DNA of 48,475 nt from CAYPHJ01 sp964410485 (GTDB lineage Bacteria > Desulfobacterota > Binatia > UBA9968). The notes beneath the pieces were generated by a model. It made no database searches. It was not told the origin of the DNA and worked only from the letters and a program-made list of their open reading frames with translations. The position numbers and the translations under genes were made by a program. The DNA lies in contig CAYPHJ010000025.1 in NCBI GenBank assembly GCA_964410485.1, positions 1-48,475 of the forward strand, given 5' to 3'. Positions 1-7,900 of the stretch are shown in pieces (the first letter of the stretch is position 1; every line of letters begins with the position of its first letter).

Positions 1-30
1 GGGCGGGCCGCAGGACCGGGGGATTTTCCT
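1..30. repeat. Partial copy of a GC-rich palindromic repeat, cut by the window edge
   Basis: This stretch matches positions 32867-32896 at 28 of 30 bases. The other copy is a complete nested palindrome lying inside a coding sequence, so this is the right half of a dispersed element whose left half is outside the window. No gene is visible here. The upstream partner of obgE (often rplU-rpmA in other bacteria) would lie before the window. Confidence 0.75.
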
Positions 31-50
31 TATAGTCGGCTATTTTCATA

Positions 51-124
51 AGAGGCGCGAAGGCGCAAAGAAAGGTTCTTCTTGTGTTTTCAAAACCTTG
101 GCGCCTTTGCGTCTTTGCGCGAGA
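51..124. repeat. 8-nt-period inverted repeat (AAAGnCGC words)
   Basis: The right arm at 101-124 reads as three octamers (GCGCCTTT, GCGTCTTT, GCGCGAGA). The left arm at 51-74 reads AGAGGCGC, GAAGGCGC, AAAGAAAG. The arms are imperfect reverse complements separated by about 26 bases. It occupies almost the whole leader of obgE, so it may fold in the mRNA, but no regulatory role is shown. Confidence 0.7.
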
Positions 125-161
125 GATGGTTTTCCTCTAGGATTCCAACAGTCCAATCTCG

Positions 162-1205
162 ATGATGAAGTTTATTGACGAAGTCAAAATTAGTGTCATT
201 GCGGGCCATGGTGGACGAGGCTGCGTAAGCTTTCGGCGGGAAAAGTTCGTGCCGCGCGGGGGGCCGAACGGAGGGGACGGGGGCGCCGGTGGCGATGTCA
301 TAGCGGTTGCCGATCCCCAACTCACGACCCTCCTGGACCTGCGCTATCAAAAATTGTACAAGGCGGGGCGCGGTGAGCACGGCAGAGGCAAGGACCAGCA
401 CGGCGGCAAGGGGGAAGACCGGGTAATCAAAGTTCCGGTAGGCACGATTATCCGCGATGCGCGTACGGGAGAGCTCCTCAGCGATCTGAGCGAGCCAGGA
501 CAGACGGTAGTCATCGCTGCCGGCGGTCGCGGCGGAAAGGGCAACGCCCATTTCATATCATCGACCAATCGCAGCCCCCGGTTTGCGCAACCGGGCGAAC
601 CGGGCGAAGATAAGGAGCTTGAAATAGAGTTAAGGCTACTGGCGGACGTAGGTATTATTGGTTTACCGAACGCGGGTAAGTCGACTTTGATTTCTGCTAT
701 CTCGGCAGTGCGGCCCAAGATTGCCGACTATCCCTTTACCACGCTGGTTCCGAACCTCGGCGTAGTTAGCTACGACGAGTCCAGGAGCTTTGTTGTGGCG
801 GACATTCCCGGGCTGATCGAAGGGGCGCACCAGGGGCAGGGGCTGGGCCACAAGTTTTTGCGCCACGTGATGCGCACGGGTTTGTTGCTTCACTTGATCG
901 ATGCTGCGCGCATTGATGAAAGCGATCCTCTGGCGGACTGGCGAACGATCAATCGCGAGCTTGAGCTGTTTGATGCCGAGCTAGTCAGGAAGCCACAGAT
1001 CGTGGTCGCCAACAAAATCGATTTGCCGGAGGCGCGCGTCAAAGCCCAACAGCTGGCGCAAGCGCTGCCCCAGGAGTTCCAACCTCTCCATGTCATCTCC
1101 GCAGCAACCCGCGAAGGCCTGCGAATACTGGTGCCGGTGGTTGGGAGAAGGCTCGAGGAAATCAAACAGCGACAGGATATAAGCCGTGACTCAGCGGGAA
1201 TATAA
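162..1205 (+). CDS. obgE: GTPase Obg/CgtA
   Basis: Essential ribosome-associated GTPase of the Obg family, acting in late 50S assembly and stringent-response control in the cytoplasm. The first ~158 residues are the glycine-rich Obg fold (GHGGRGCVSFRREKFVPRGG, GGDGGAGGDV). The G domain follows with G1 GLPNAGKST, switch region DYPFTTLVPN, G3 DIPGLIEGAHQGQGLG, G4 NKID and G5 SAA. At 347 residues it has the normal length without a long C-terminal extension. Two tandem ATG codons open the frame; the first is used here. Its 3' end overlaps proB by 20 bases, so the two are probably translated from one mRNA. The obg-proB pairing is common in Gram-negative genomes. Confidence 0.97.
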   Translation: MMKFIDEVKISVIAGHGGRGCVSFRREKFVPRGGPNGGDGGAGGDVIAVADPQLTTLLDLRYQKLYKAGRGEHGRGKDQHGGKGEDRVIKVPVGTIIRDARTGELLSDLSEPGQTVVIAAGGRGGKGNAHFISSTNRSPRFAQPGEPGEDKELEIELRLLADVGIIGLPNAGKSTLISAISAVRPKIADYPFTTLVPNLGVVSYDESRSFVVADIPGLIEGAHQGQGLGHKFLRHVMRTGLLLHLIDAARIDESDPLADWRTINRELELFDAELVRKPQIVVANKIDLPEARVKAQQLAQALPQEFQPLHVISAATREGLRILVPVVGRRLEEIKQRQDISRDSAGI

Positions 1206-2322
1206 GAAGTCGATCTTACGCGGCGCGCGCCGTGTCGTGATCAAAATCGGCAGCCAGGTACTGTCATCGAGCACCGGTATCGAGGAAGAACGCCTGAAGG
1301 ATCTGGTGCGCGATCTGGCACGGCTCCATAGCGATCGCAAGGAAATAGTAGTTGTGAGCTCCGGAGCGGTGGCCGCCGGCATGACCCGGCTCGGCCGCAA
1401 GGAGAAACCGAGGACAATCCCGGAGAAACAAGCGTTGGCGGCCGTCGGCCAGATCAAACTGATGGCGCTTTACGAAGGGTATTTCTCCTGCTTTGAAAAA
1501 AGCGTTGCGCAGGTTCTGCTCACGCACGCTGATTTGGCAAACCGGCAGCGGTATCTGAACGCCAAGCACACATTTCAGATGTTGCTGGAGTCTTCGATTG
1601 TTCCAATTGTCAACGAGAATGACACGGTGGCGGTCGAAGAAATGAAATTTGGCGACAATGATCACCTCTCGGCGTTGGTGGCAACGTTGTTGGAAGCAGA
1701 TCTGCTCATTATTCTCAGCGATGTCGATGGTGTTTATGATCGTGACCCCCGAGCGTATGCGGACGCTCAGCTGATACCGGTGATCGAGGAAGCCAGACTC
1801 TTGAAGGGCCAATTCGACGGCAACAGTGCAGGGCCGCTTGGAACCGGTGGCATCATTAGCAAGATTGGTGCTGCTCAAACGGCGGCCGTAGCGGGTATTC
1901 CCACCGTCATTACCAGCGGGCTAAAACCAGAGGTTTTGGCGGACGTGTTTGACGAGAACCAAGAGATCGGAACCATTGTTCTCCCCGAGCAAATTCGCTT
2001 GACCCATCGAAAGCATTGGATCGCCTACAACCTCAAACCAGCTGGAGAGATCGTTGTGGACTCGGGCGCACACGAGGCCCTGGTGCAGAAGAAAAAAAGC
2101 CTGCTTCCCTCGGGATTGAAAGAGGTGCGCGGTACGTTCGGAGTCGGGGAGTGCGTCCGCTGCCTCGATTTGCAAGGGCGGGAATTCGCGCGTGGTCTGG
2201 TGAACTACAGCTCGCAGGAGTTGAATCAAATAAAAGGTTTGCATACAAGCAGGATTGAGAAGATCTTGGGCTACAAGGCATTCGACGAGATTATCCATAG
2301 GGATGATCTCGTGCTTCTGTAG
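1186..2322 (+). CDS. proB: Glutamate 5-kinase
   Basis: Catalyses ATP-dependent phosphorylation of L-glutamate to gamma-glutamyl phosphate, the first and usually proline-inhibited step of proline synthesis. The amino-acid-kinase domain spans about residues 14-260 (VVIKIGSQVL, VVSSGAVAAGM, VNENDTVAVEEMKFGDND, LLIILSDVDGVYDRDPR, GTGGIISKIGAAQTAAVAGI). A C-terminal PUA domain covers about 280-365 (GEIVVDSGAHEALV, ARGLVNYSSQEL). The length of 378 residues fits the two-domain form. The start is GTG, inside the end of obgE. ProA follows after a 79-base gap that holds a hairpin repeat, so the order matches the pathway. Confidence 0.96.
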   Translation: MTQREYKKSILRGARRVVIKIGSQVLSSSTGIEEERLKDLVRDLARLHSDRKEIVVVSSGAVAAGMTRLGRKEKPRTIPEKQALAAVGQIKLMALYEGYFSCFEKSVAQVLLTHADLANRQRYLNAKHTFQMLLESSIVPIVNENDTVAVEEMKFGDNDHLSALVATLLEADLLIILSDVDGVYDRDPRAYADAQLIPVIEEARLLKGQFDGNSAGPLGTGGIISKIGAAQTAAVAGIPTVITSGLKPEVLADVFDENQEIGTIVLPEQIRLTHRKHWIAYNLKPAGEIVVDSGAHEALVQKKKSLLPSGLKEVRGTFGVGECVRCLDLQGREFARGLVNYSSQELNQIKGLHTSRIEKILGYKAFDEIIHRDDLVLL

Positions 2323-2333
2323 GAAAGGGGAAA

Positions 2334-2375
2334 TTACCCTCACCCTTCCCGCTCTCCCTTAAAGGGCGAGGGTAA
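2334..2375. repeat. Inverted repeat in the proB-proA gap
   Basis: Two 13-base arms (2334-2346 and 2363-2375) are complementary at 12 of 13 positions around a 16-base loop. There is no T-tract, so it is not a typical intrinsic terminator. A related CCCTC...GAGGG motif occurs near 6704-6734 after gpmI, which marks it as a dispersed intergenic repeat. Confidence 0.6.
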
Positions 2376-2401
2376 GAAGATGGTGTGATGTAGGGCCTGT
2401 C

Positions 2402-3661
2402 ATGGTTGACTTGAAGCAAGAAGCGTTGCGGTTGGGCCAAAACGCAAAACTGGCTGCGCGTAAAGTCGCTCAGCTATCTTCCGAAGAGAAAAATCAAGCC
2501 CTGCGATTGATGGCAGATGCCCTTGAGGCCCAAAGCGGCGTTCTTCTCGCAGAAAACAAAAAGGACATCGCGGCAGCGCATGAGGCAGGCCTTGCCACAG
2601 CGCTGATCGACCGCATCGCGCTGAACGCGGCCCGAGTCGAGGGAATGGCCAGGGGGTTACGAGACATTGTCATGCTGGCGGATCCGGTGCGCGAAGTGGT
2701 CAAGATGTGGCGGCGCCCCAACGGGTTGCAGGTTGGCAAAATGCGCATTCCGCTCGGGGTTATCGCGATTATCTATGAAGGGAGGCCCAACGTTACGGCT
2801 GATGCCGCCGCTCTTTGCCTCAAGTCAGGAAACGCGGTTATCCTCAGAGGAGGCAGCGAAGCCCATCACTCCAACAGCGCGATCGGCGAGACGCTGAGAT
2901 CGGCTCTAGCTCAGGCCGGCGTACCTGAGGAGGCAGTTCAGGTGGTCGACCGTCGAGAACACGCGTTGGTCAACGAGCTGCTGCAGTTGGAAGACTATAT
3001 CGATCTCATCATCCCACGCGGCGGTGAAGATCTCATCCGCGCTGTCGCGGCGCACTCACGCATTCCCGTTATCAAACACTACAGAGGTGTTTGCCATGTC
3101 TACGTCGATAGCGAGGCATCGCTGGAAATGGCGGAGCGCATCTGCATGAATGCCAAGGTACAGCGACCTTCTGTCTGCAATGCGATGGAGACGCTGCTTG
3201 TCCATGAGGCGTTGGCGCCCCGTTTTCTTCCCGAAATGATCCGCAAGTATCAGGCAGCTGGTGTCGAGGTCCGCGGGTGTGCCAAGACTCGGGAGCTAGT
3301 CCCCGGGATCAAGGCTGCAACAGAAGCGGACTGGAGCGCCGAATATCTTGATCTCATTTTGGCTGTAAGAATCGTAAAGGATATGGACGACGCGATCGAC
3401 CATATCGAGCGCTACGGATCCTCCCATACCGAAACAATCATAACGGCGAATTATCACAAGTCGCGGGAGTTTGTAGACCGGGTTAATTCTTCGGCTGTTC
3501 TAGTCAATGCCTCCACACGATTCAACGACGGCGGAGAGTTGGGTTTGGGCGCGGAAATCGGCATCAGCACGAGCAAGATCCACGCCTTTGGCCCCATGGG
3601 TCTGGAGGAGCTAACGACCACTAAATTCGTCGTCTTTGGCGACGGGCAGATCCGGGAATGA
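2402..3661 (+). CDS. proA: Gamma-glutamyl phosphate reductase
   Basis: NADPH-dependent reductase of the aldehyde dehydrogenase superfamily that turns gamma-glutamyl phosphate into glutamate semialdehyde for proline synthesis. The sequence is full length (419 residues). It shows the N-terminal Rossmann region, GVIAIIYEGRPNVTADAAAL, ILRGGSEAHHSN, the motif IDLIIPRGGEDLI, and the catalytic-cysteine segment PSVCNAMETLLVHE. Near the C-terminus are the family blocks YGSSHTETIIT and DGGELGLGAEIGISTSK. ATG at 2402 is the natural start. ProB lies just upstream and the two enzymes usually act as a complex channelling the labile phosphate. Confidence 0.97.
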   Translation: MVDLKQEALRLGQNAKLAARKVAQLSSEEKNQALRLMADALEAQSGVLLAENKKDIAAAHEAGLATALIDRIALNAARVEGMARGLRDIVMLADPVREVVKMWRRPNGLQVGKMRIPLGVIAIIYEGRPNVTADAAALCLKSGNAVILRGGSEAHHSNSAIGETLRSALAQAGVPEEAVQVVDRREHALVNELLQLEDYIDLIIPRGGEDLIRAVAAHSRIPVIKHYRGVCHVYVDSEASLEMAERICMNAKVQRPSVCNAMETLLVHEALAPRFLPEMIRKYQAAGVEVRGCAKTRELVPGIKAATEADWSAEYLDLILAVRIVKDMDDAIDHIERYGSSHTETIITANYHKSREFVDRVNSSAVLVNASTRFNDGGELGLGAEIGISTSKIHAFGPMGLEELTTTKFVVFGDGQIRE

Positions 3662-3724
3662 ACAGGTTTCTCCCCACTGTACGTATCCTCATCCTTACCG
3701 TCTCCCAGAGGACTGTCTCGCAAT

Positions 3725-3837
3725 GTCATTCTGAGGAGCCCTTCGGCCAGGCTCAGGGTAAACTGGGCGACGAAGAATCCGCTTTTTTCTTGTGGAAGCG
3801 CAGAGAAAAGCAGATCCTTCGCTTTGCTCAGGATGAC
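3725..3837. repeat. ~113-bp dispersed repeat, copy 1 (inverted relative to 14404-14520)
   Basis: This fills most of the 294-base proA-nadD gap. Its reverse complement closely matches 14404-14520, including the ends GTCATTCTGAGGAGC and AGGATGAC and the central CGACGAAGAATC. The frame that reads through it encodes a low-complexity peptide typical of translated repeats, so I do not call a gene here. Confidence 0.85.
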
Positions 3838-3955
3838 GATATTGGCGTGGAGTGGCCATTGCGAAACCTGCAGAGGGAGAGGGAAGAACTTCGAACTCGA
3901 ATCTACCATCGAACCCGCCGCGGATTTCTTTCGGAAGGAATGATCTTACCCTGAA

Positions 3956-4618
3956 ATGAGGATCGGGCTATTTGGTGGTACTTTCGACCCGATCCACTGG
4001 GGTCATTTGCGCAGCGCTGAGGAGGTGCGCGAGGCACTTTCCCTTGACTGCGTTGTGTTTGTTCCGACGGCGAGGCCGCCGCACAAGGGCGGGCAAACGA
4101 CCACGAGCGCGTCGCACCGGCTACAGATGGTGCGCCGCGGCGTAGCCGGCAATTCGCACTTTGCAGTCTCCACGGTAGAAATCAGACGTCCCGGGCTTTC
4201 TTATTCGATTGATACCGTACGCCATTTTGTGGCCAAGAGTTCCGGCCGTGACTCCTACTTTTTCATCCTCGGTTGGGATGCGTTCTGCGACATTGGATCA
4301 TGGAAAGATTACCAGATTTTGCTTGGCTTGTGTAATTTTGTCGTCACCTCGCGGGCGGGCAGCGGCCCTGATACTCCGATTCCACAATTGCCCGTTGCCG
4401 TGCGAAAGTCGTTTTGTTATGCTTACGACTGTAACGCTTACCGGCATGCCAGTGGCACTTTTCTTCATTTCGTCAAGGTCACGGACATAGCGGTCTCGGC
4501 GTCGGAAATTCGCCGCCTGGCGGCGCAAGGAAGGTCGATCCGTTACTTAGTTCCACCGGAGGTTGAAGCCTACATTAGTCAAAAGGGCATCTATAAGAAT
4601 CTACAGGAGGAGTGGTAA
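3956..4618 (+). CDS. nadD: Nicotinate-nucleotide adenylyltransferase
   Basis: Transfers AMP from ATP to nicotinate mononucleotide to give deamido-NAD, a step of NAD synthesis. The nucleotidyltransferase fold is clear: GLFGGTFDPIHWGHL at residues 3-17 carries the HxGH-type ATP site, and SASEIRRLAAQG near residue 182 is the second phosphate-binding motif. The length of 220 residues is normal. The stop codon overlaps the GTG start of rsfS by seven bases, a pairing (nadD-rsfS) conserved in many bacteria. The start codon lies just after repeat-derived DNA and has no strong Shine-Dalgarno sequence. Confidence 0.95.
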   Translation: MRIGLFGGTFDPIHWGHLRSAEEVREALSLDCVVFVPTARPPHKGGQTTTSASHRLQMVRRGVAGNSHFAVSTVEIRRPGLSYSIDTVRHFVAKSSGRDSYFFILGWDAFCDIGSWKDYQILLGLCNFVVTSRAGSGPDTPIPQLPVAVRKSFCYAYDCNAYRHASGTFLHFVKVTDIAVSASEIRRLAAQGRSIRYLVPPEVEAYISQKGIYKNLQEEW

Positions 4619-5028
4619 AGCTCTTGGAGGCGATTAGCTCCTGGGACAAGACCCTTCTCTTGACACGCGCTGCGCTGGAGAAGAAAGCCGGCGATCTTGT
4701 GGTGATGGAAGTGCGCGAGCTGACTTCTATCGCCGATTATTTCATTCTCTGTTCTGGCCGCTCCGACCGTCAGGTGCAAAGCATCGCACAGGGCATCGAA
4801 GAGAGCCTGCGTCGCACCGGTCTTTCACCGCTGTCTATTGAAGGGGCGAGTCGCGGCCACTGGATTCTAATGGATTTCTCCGACGTGATCGTGCATATCT
4901 TCTACGAGCCGGTTCGTGAGTTTTATGATCTCGATGGTTTATGGGGCCACGCGCCCCGAGTGAATTTGCCCGAGCCGTATTCGACCCTTGTTCAACAGTT
5001 CCAAACCGCGTCCGATCAGTTCTCCTGA
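4612..5028 (+). CDS. rsfS: Ribosomal silencing factor RsfS
   Basis: Small protein that binds ribosomal protein uL14 and blocks subunit joining when nutrients are short (YbeB/Iojap family). Diagnostic segments are SIADYFILCSGRSDRQVQSI, EGASRGHWILMDFSDVIVHI and the C-terminal FYDLDGLWGHAPRV. The length of 138 residues is slightly longer than usual. The start is uncertain: GTG at 4612 lies only one base after an AGGAGG at 4605-4610, while an in-frame TTG at 4624 lies 13 bases after it, so neither spacing is ideal. It overlaps nadD, so the pair is translationally linked. Confidence 0.94.
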   Translation: MVKLLEAISSWDKTLLLTRAALEKKAGDLVVMEVRELTSIADYFILCSGRSDRQVQSIAQGIEESLRRTGLSPLSIEGASRGHWILMDFSDVIVHIFYEPVREFYDLDGLWGHAPRVNLPEPYSTLVQQFQTASDQFS

Positions 5029-5103
5029 AATTTGGTGCAGTTTAAAGAGTTCGCGCGCCCAGCGCGAACGCCGTGCGCGCGAGTGCCAGCGAAAAGGAAA
5101 ACC

Positions 5104-6645
5104 TTGAACACACAACCGGTGATTCTCGTGGTTTTGGATGGGTGGGGCATCAATCCAAAGAAAGAGGGCAATGCCATTGCTCACGCCTCCACTCCTCACT
5201 GGCTTCAACTGAATCGTGATTTCCCCGCTGCGGCTATTTCCGTCTCGGGATTGGATGTTGGGCTGCCGGATGGGCAAATGGGCAACTCCGAGGTCGGGCA
5301 CATGATCCTGGGTTCCGGCCGCACTGTTTACCAGGATTTGACATTGATCCACAAGGCCATTGACGAAGGCACTTTTTACACGAACCCGGCTCTGTTGGCC
5401 GCGCTCGAGGCGACTCGAGAGAAAACGGGTCGTTTGCATCTCCTGGGCCTTTTGGGGGACGGCGGGGTCCATAGTCATCAGCGCCATATGGAGGCGCTTA
5501 TCGAGCTGGCCCACAAAACAAAGGTTGCGCCGATCTATCTTCATCTATTCCTCGACGGCAGAGATACTCCGCCGAACAGCGCCGAGCAATTCCTGCTGAC
5601 TCTAAACGAACGTCTCAAGGCCTATCCGGAAGTCAAAATTGCAACGACCAGCGGCCGGTATTACGCAATGGATCGCGACAAGCGTTGGGATCGGACGGAA
5701 AAGGCTTATCTATGCTTGACTGAAGGACTCGGTAACCGGGCGGCTTCAGCTCTGGACGCCGTGCGTCATAGCCACAGCCAAAACGTGACAGACGAGTTTG
5801 TCGTGCCTACCGTAATCGATGGTGTGGTTCCCGACGGATTGATCCGCGATGGTGACGGCGTAATTTTTTTCAATTTTCGCGCTGATCGGGCACGGCAGTT
5901 GACTCGCGCGTTCGTAGATGAAGAGTTCAAGGAGTTCCCGCGCCACCGTCGCATCAATCTAGCGACGTACACGACTTTGACGCAGTATGACGAGACATTG
6001 GATGTGCCCGCCGCGTTTCCGCCGAGGGAGCTAAAACAAATCCTTGGCGAGATTGTCAGCCGCCATGGAATTCGACAGTTGCGCATTGCCGAAACGGAAA
6101 AGTACGCCCATGTCACTTATTTTTTTAATGGCGGAGAAGAGCAGAAGTTTCCCGGGGAAGAACGTATTTTGATTCCGTCCACCAAAGAAGTGCCCACGTA
6201 TGATCTCAAGCCGGAAATGAGCGCCCGGGAAGTTGCCGACGCTCTGGTCAAGCGACTGCGCGCAGGGGATCTCGGCCTCGTAATTGCCAATTTTGCCAAT
6301 GCCGATATGGTAGGACATACAGGAAACTTCGAAGCAGCCGTCAAAGCCTGCGAAGTAATCGACGAATGCATAGGCAAGGTGGTGGATGCCGCACTAAGCC
6401 AAAAGGGCCGGGTGATTATTACGGCGGACCACGGCAACATCGAACAGATGATCGATTACGACACGGGCGCGATTCACACGGCACACACGACCAACCTCGT
6501 ACCGGTGGTGTTGGTGGACGAAGAACACAAGCGGAACCGGCTGAAAAATGGCACGGCCGCTGACATTGCGCCCACTATTTTGCAGCTCCTTGAGATTCCG
6601 CAGCCTGCCGAGATGACGGGCCGCTCGCTGCTTGTTGATCCGTAA
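5104..6645 (+). CDS. gpmI: 2,3-bisphosphoglycerate-independent phosphoglycerate mutase
   Basis: Glycolytic and gluconeogenic interconversion of 3- and 2-phosphoglycerate by a dimanganese enzyme of the alkaline-phosphatase superfamily. Visible motifs are VVLDGWGIN at the N-terminus (metal Asp), the phosphoserine segment LPDGQMGNSEVGHM, LHLFLDGRDTPP, the YYAMDRDKRWDR substrate loop, NFANADMVGHTG and the metal-binding ITADHGNIE. I place the start at TTG 5104, giving 513 residues. It has AAGGA about six bases upstream and the protein then begins MNTQPVILVVLDGWG as in homologues. A longer reading from TTG 5032 only adds a basic, non-conserved tail. It is the last gene of the obg cluster. Confidence 0.96.
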   Translation: MNTQPVILVVLDGWGINPKKEGNAIAHASTPHWLQLNRDFPAAAISVSGLDVGLPDGQMGNSEVGHMILGSGRTVYQDLTLIHKAIDEGTFYTNPALLAALEATREKTGRLHLLGLLGDGGVHSHQRHMEALIELAHKTKVAPIYLHLFLDGRDTPPNSAEQFLLTLNERLKAYPEVKIATTSGRYYAMDRDKRWDRTEKAYLCLTEGLGNRAASALDAVRHSHSQNVTDEFVVPTVIDGVVPDGLIRDGDGVIFFNFRADRARQLTRAFVDEEFKEFPRHRRINLATYTTLTQYDETLDVPAAFPPRELKQILGEIVSRHGIRQLRIAETEKYAHVTYFFNGGEEQKFPGEERILIPSTKEVPTYDLKPEMSAREVADALVKRLRAGDLGLVIANFANADMVGHTGNFEAAVKACEVIDECIGKVVDAALSQKGRVIITADHGNIEQMIDYDTGAIHTAHTTNLVPVVLVDEEHKRNRLKNGTAADIAPTILQLLEIPQPAEMTGRSLLVDP

Positions 6646-6843
6646 CCCACGGGTACTCACTACGAAATCATTCAGGATCTTGCGCTTGCCCACGGAGCGT
6701 GAGCCCTCACATGACCTCTCCCACAGGGCGAGGGAATTTCCATGCAACTCAGATATGCAAGCCGGGGAGGGTGCTTTCAAAATAGCGAACGAAGGATCGT
6801 TTCTGCTATAGTAGCGCGCCAATGAAGGCGCCTCCACGGCTTG
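6646..6843. other. gpmI-comF gap with extended -10 element and the inferred ancestral comF start
   Basis: A CCCTC/GAGGG imperfect hairpin lies near 6704-6734. An extended -10 (TGC then TATAGT, 6804-6812) is followed after nine bases by ATG at 6822. That ATG opens only eight sense codons (M K A P P R L A) before it reaches CTAG at 6846, where the inverted-repeat element begins. Reading from this ATG and skipping the element gives an in-frame ComF protein (see findings), so this is probably the original promoter and start. Confidence 0.55.
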
Positions 6844-6849
6844 CACTAG

Positions 6850-6980
6850 CAGGCTGCTGAAAAACTCTCCGTTCACCCTTCGAGAACCTCAGGGCGAACG
6901 GAGAGGAACTTGAAATGAGTAGGGATTTTCCGTTCATGCTGAGCCTGTCGAAGCATTCCGAATCTTTTTTCAGCAACCTG
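6850..6980. mobile_element. 131-bp MITE-like element with terminal inverted repeats, flanked by CTAG
   Basis: The ends CAGGCTGCTGAAAAA (left) and CAGGTTGCTGAAAAA (reverse complement of the right) differ at one base. Both sides carry CTAG (6846-6849 and 6981-6984), consistent with a 4-bp target duplication, although CTAG is itself palindromic and could belong to the ends. Inside is a perfect 10-bp hairpin (6865-6874 with 6896-6905) and a motif encoding MLSLSKH, typical of dispersed bacterial repeats. It has no transposase and no room for one, so it would need a helper in trans. Confidence 0.65.
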
Positions 6981-7721
6981 CTAGTGGACCGATTCGACTG
7001 GTTGGTCGATTGGCTTTACCCGCCACGCTGCCGGGCTTGCGGTAACAGAATCTATGGCAAGGACAACGAGTACTTCTGCGTCTCCTGCCTGGAGCAAATC
7101 CAAATCGTTGCTCATCCCCTATGCACGGTTTGCGGTAGACCCTTTCCGGGAGCAGCCGGCGACGATCATCTTTGCGGCGCCTGTTTGAACCGCGAGCCGT
7201 ATTTCGTGGGGGCCCGTGCCTGGGCCTGTTATCCCAGAGAAGAAGATTCAGAGCATCCGCTACGACGGGTAATCCAAAAATTCAAGTACGGACGCAAGGT
7301 CTCGTTGGGTAAGCCGTTTGGCCGGCTCATGACCTCAGGCTGCCGCGAATTTTTGGATACATGCAGCGTCGACTTGATCATCCCCGTTCCGCTTCATCGC
7401 AAGCGGCTACGCTGGCGCGGCTTCAATCAATCCCTTCTGCTTGCGCGACAGGTGGCTCGAGCCTATGGCTTGCCCGTCGACCCCTTCGTTCTCCAGCGCC
7501 ACAAGGAAACCCCTCCCCAGACCCGGTTGACCGAAGAAGAAAGGAGAAGAAACGTGCGGCGCGCTTTCTCGATCAGCCGGCAGAGCGCGATCGCAGGCAA
7601 AAGTCTCTTGCTCGTTGACGACGTCTACACCTCGGGCGCTACGGTCAACGAATGCAGCCGGGTGTTGAAGCAGGCAGGAGCCAAAGAGATCTACGTGCTC
7701 ACACTAGCGCGCACGCTATAG
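6915..7721 (+). CDS. ComF-family phosphoribosyltransferase-like protein
   Basis: ComFC/GntX-type protein: an N-terminal zinc-finger region followed by a type I phosphoribosyltransferase fold. ComFC in naturally competent bacteria helps take in single-stranded DNA; the exact reaction is unsettled. Cysteine pairs are CRACG, CVSCL, CTVCG and CGACL between residues ~40 and 95. The PRPP loop is LLLVDDVYTSGAT near the C-terminus, preceded by DLIIPVPLHRKRLRWRGFNQ. The first 23 codons (MSRDFPFMLSLSKH and following) are encoded by the inserted element, which offers an AGAGGA-type Shine-Dalgarno 7-8 bases before ATG 6915. An alternative is GTG 6984. No other competence genes are nearby, so the competence role is inference. 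Confidence 0.88.
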   Translation: MSRDFPFMLSLSKHSESFFSNLLVDRFDWLVDWLYPPRCRACGNRIYGKDNEYFCVSCLEQIQIVAHPLCTVCGRPFPGAAGDDHLCGACLNREPYFVGARAWACYPREEDSEHPLRRVIQKFKYGRKVSLGKPFGRLMTSGCREFLDTCSVDLIIPVPLHRKRLRWRGFNQSLLLARQVARAYGLPVDPFVLQRHKETPPQTRLTEEERRRNVRRAFSISRQSAIAGKSLLLVDDVYTSGATVNECSRVLKQAGAKEIYVLTLARTL

Positions 7722-7729
7722 TGAAGAGC

Positions 7730-7845
7730 CGGTCTCGGGTCTCGAGTCCCGCGTCTCGGGGTTCTCGTCTGTTCGGGTTCTCGTTAATAATTCCTGACTT
7801 TCAGAGCTTGCCCCTTCCGGCCGAACGCGAGACCGGAGACGAGAC
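7730..7845. repeat. 7-nt-period hairpin between comF and the metH regulator
   Basis: Four contiguous heptads of the form nnGTYYC run from 7730 to 7757 (CGGTCTC, GGGTCTC, GAGTCCC, GCGTCTC). The complementary words GAGACCG and GAGACGA lie at the right end near 7829-7842. Between them is less regular but similar sequence. The feature ends just before the promoter/operator of the downstream regulator, so it may also separate the transcription units. Confidence 0.75.
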
Positions 7846-7861
7846 TATGCCCTATTGTTTT

Positions 7862-7885
7862 ATCGAAATATTTATATATTGTGAT
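7862..7885. promoter_or_regulatory. AT-rich dyad, candidate ArsR-type operator over the -10 region
   Basis: A 24-base dyad: ATCGAAATAT on the left, and ATCACAATAT as the reverse complement of the right, with eight of ten positions matching around a 4-base centre. It contains TATATT (7875-7880), a likely -10, and stands out as AT-rich in a GC-rich region. It lies 15 bases upstream of the ATG of an ArsR-family gene. ArsR proteins typically bind such dyads and repress their own operon, so autoregulation is the natural inference. Confidence 0.5.
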
Positions 7886-7900
7886 GATCAGGGGGCCTTG

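Noticed and set aside
3658..3954. 98-codon open frame between proA and nadD
   Set aside because: Most of it translates a dispersed repeat that recurs in inverted form at 14404-14520. It has no family resemblance and no ribosome-binding site.
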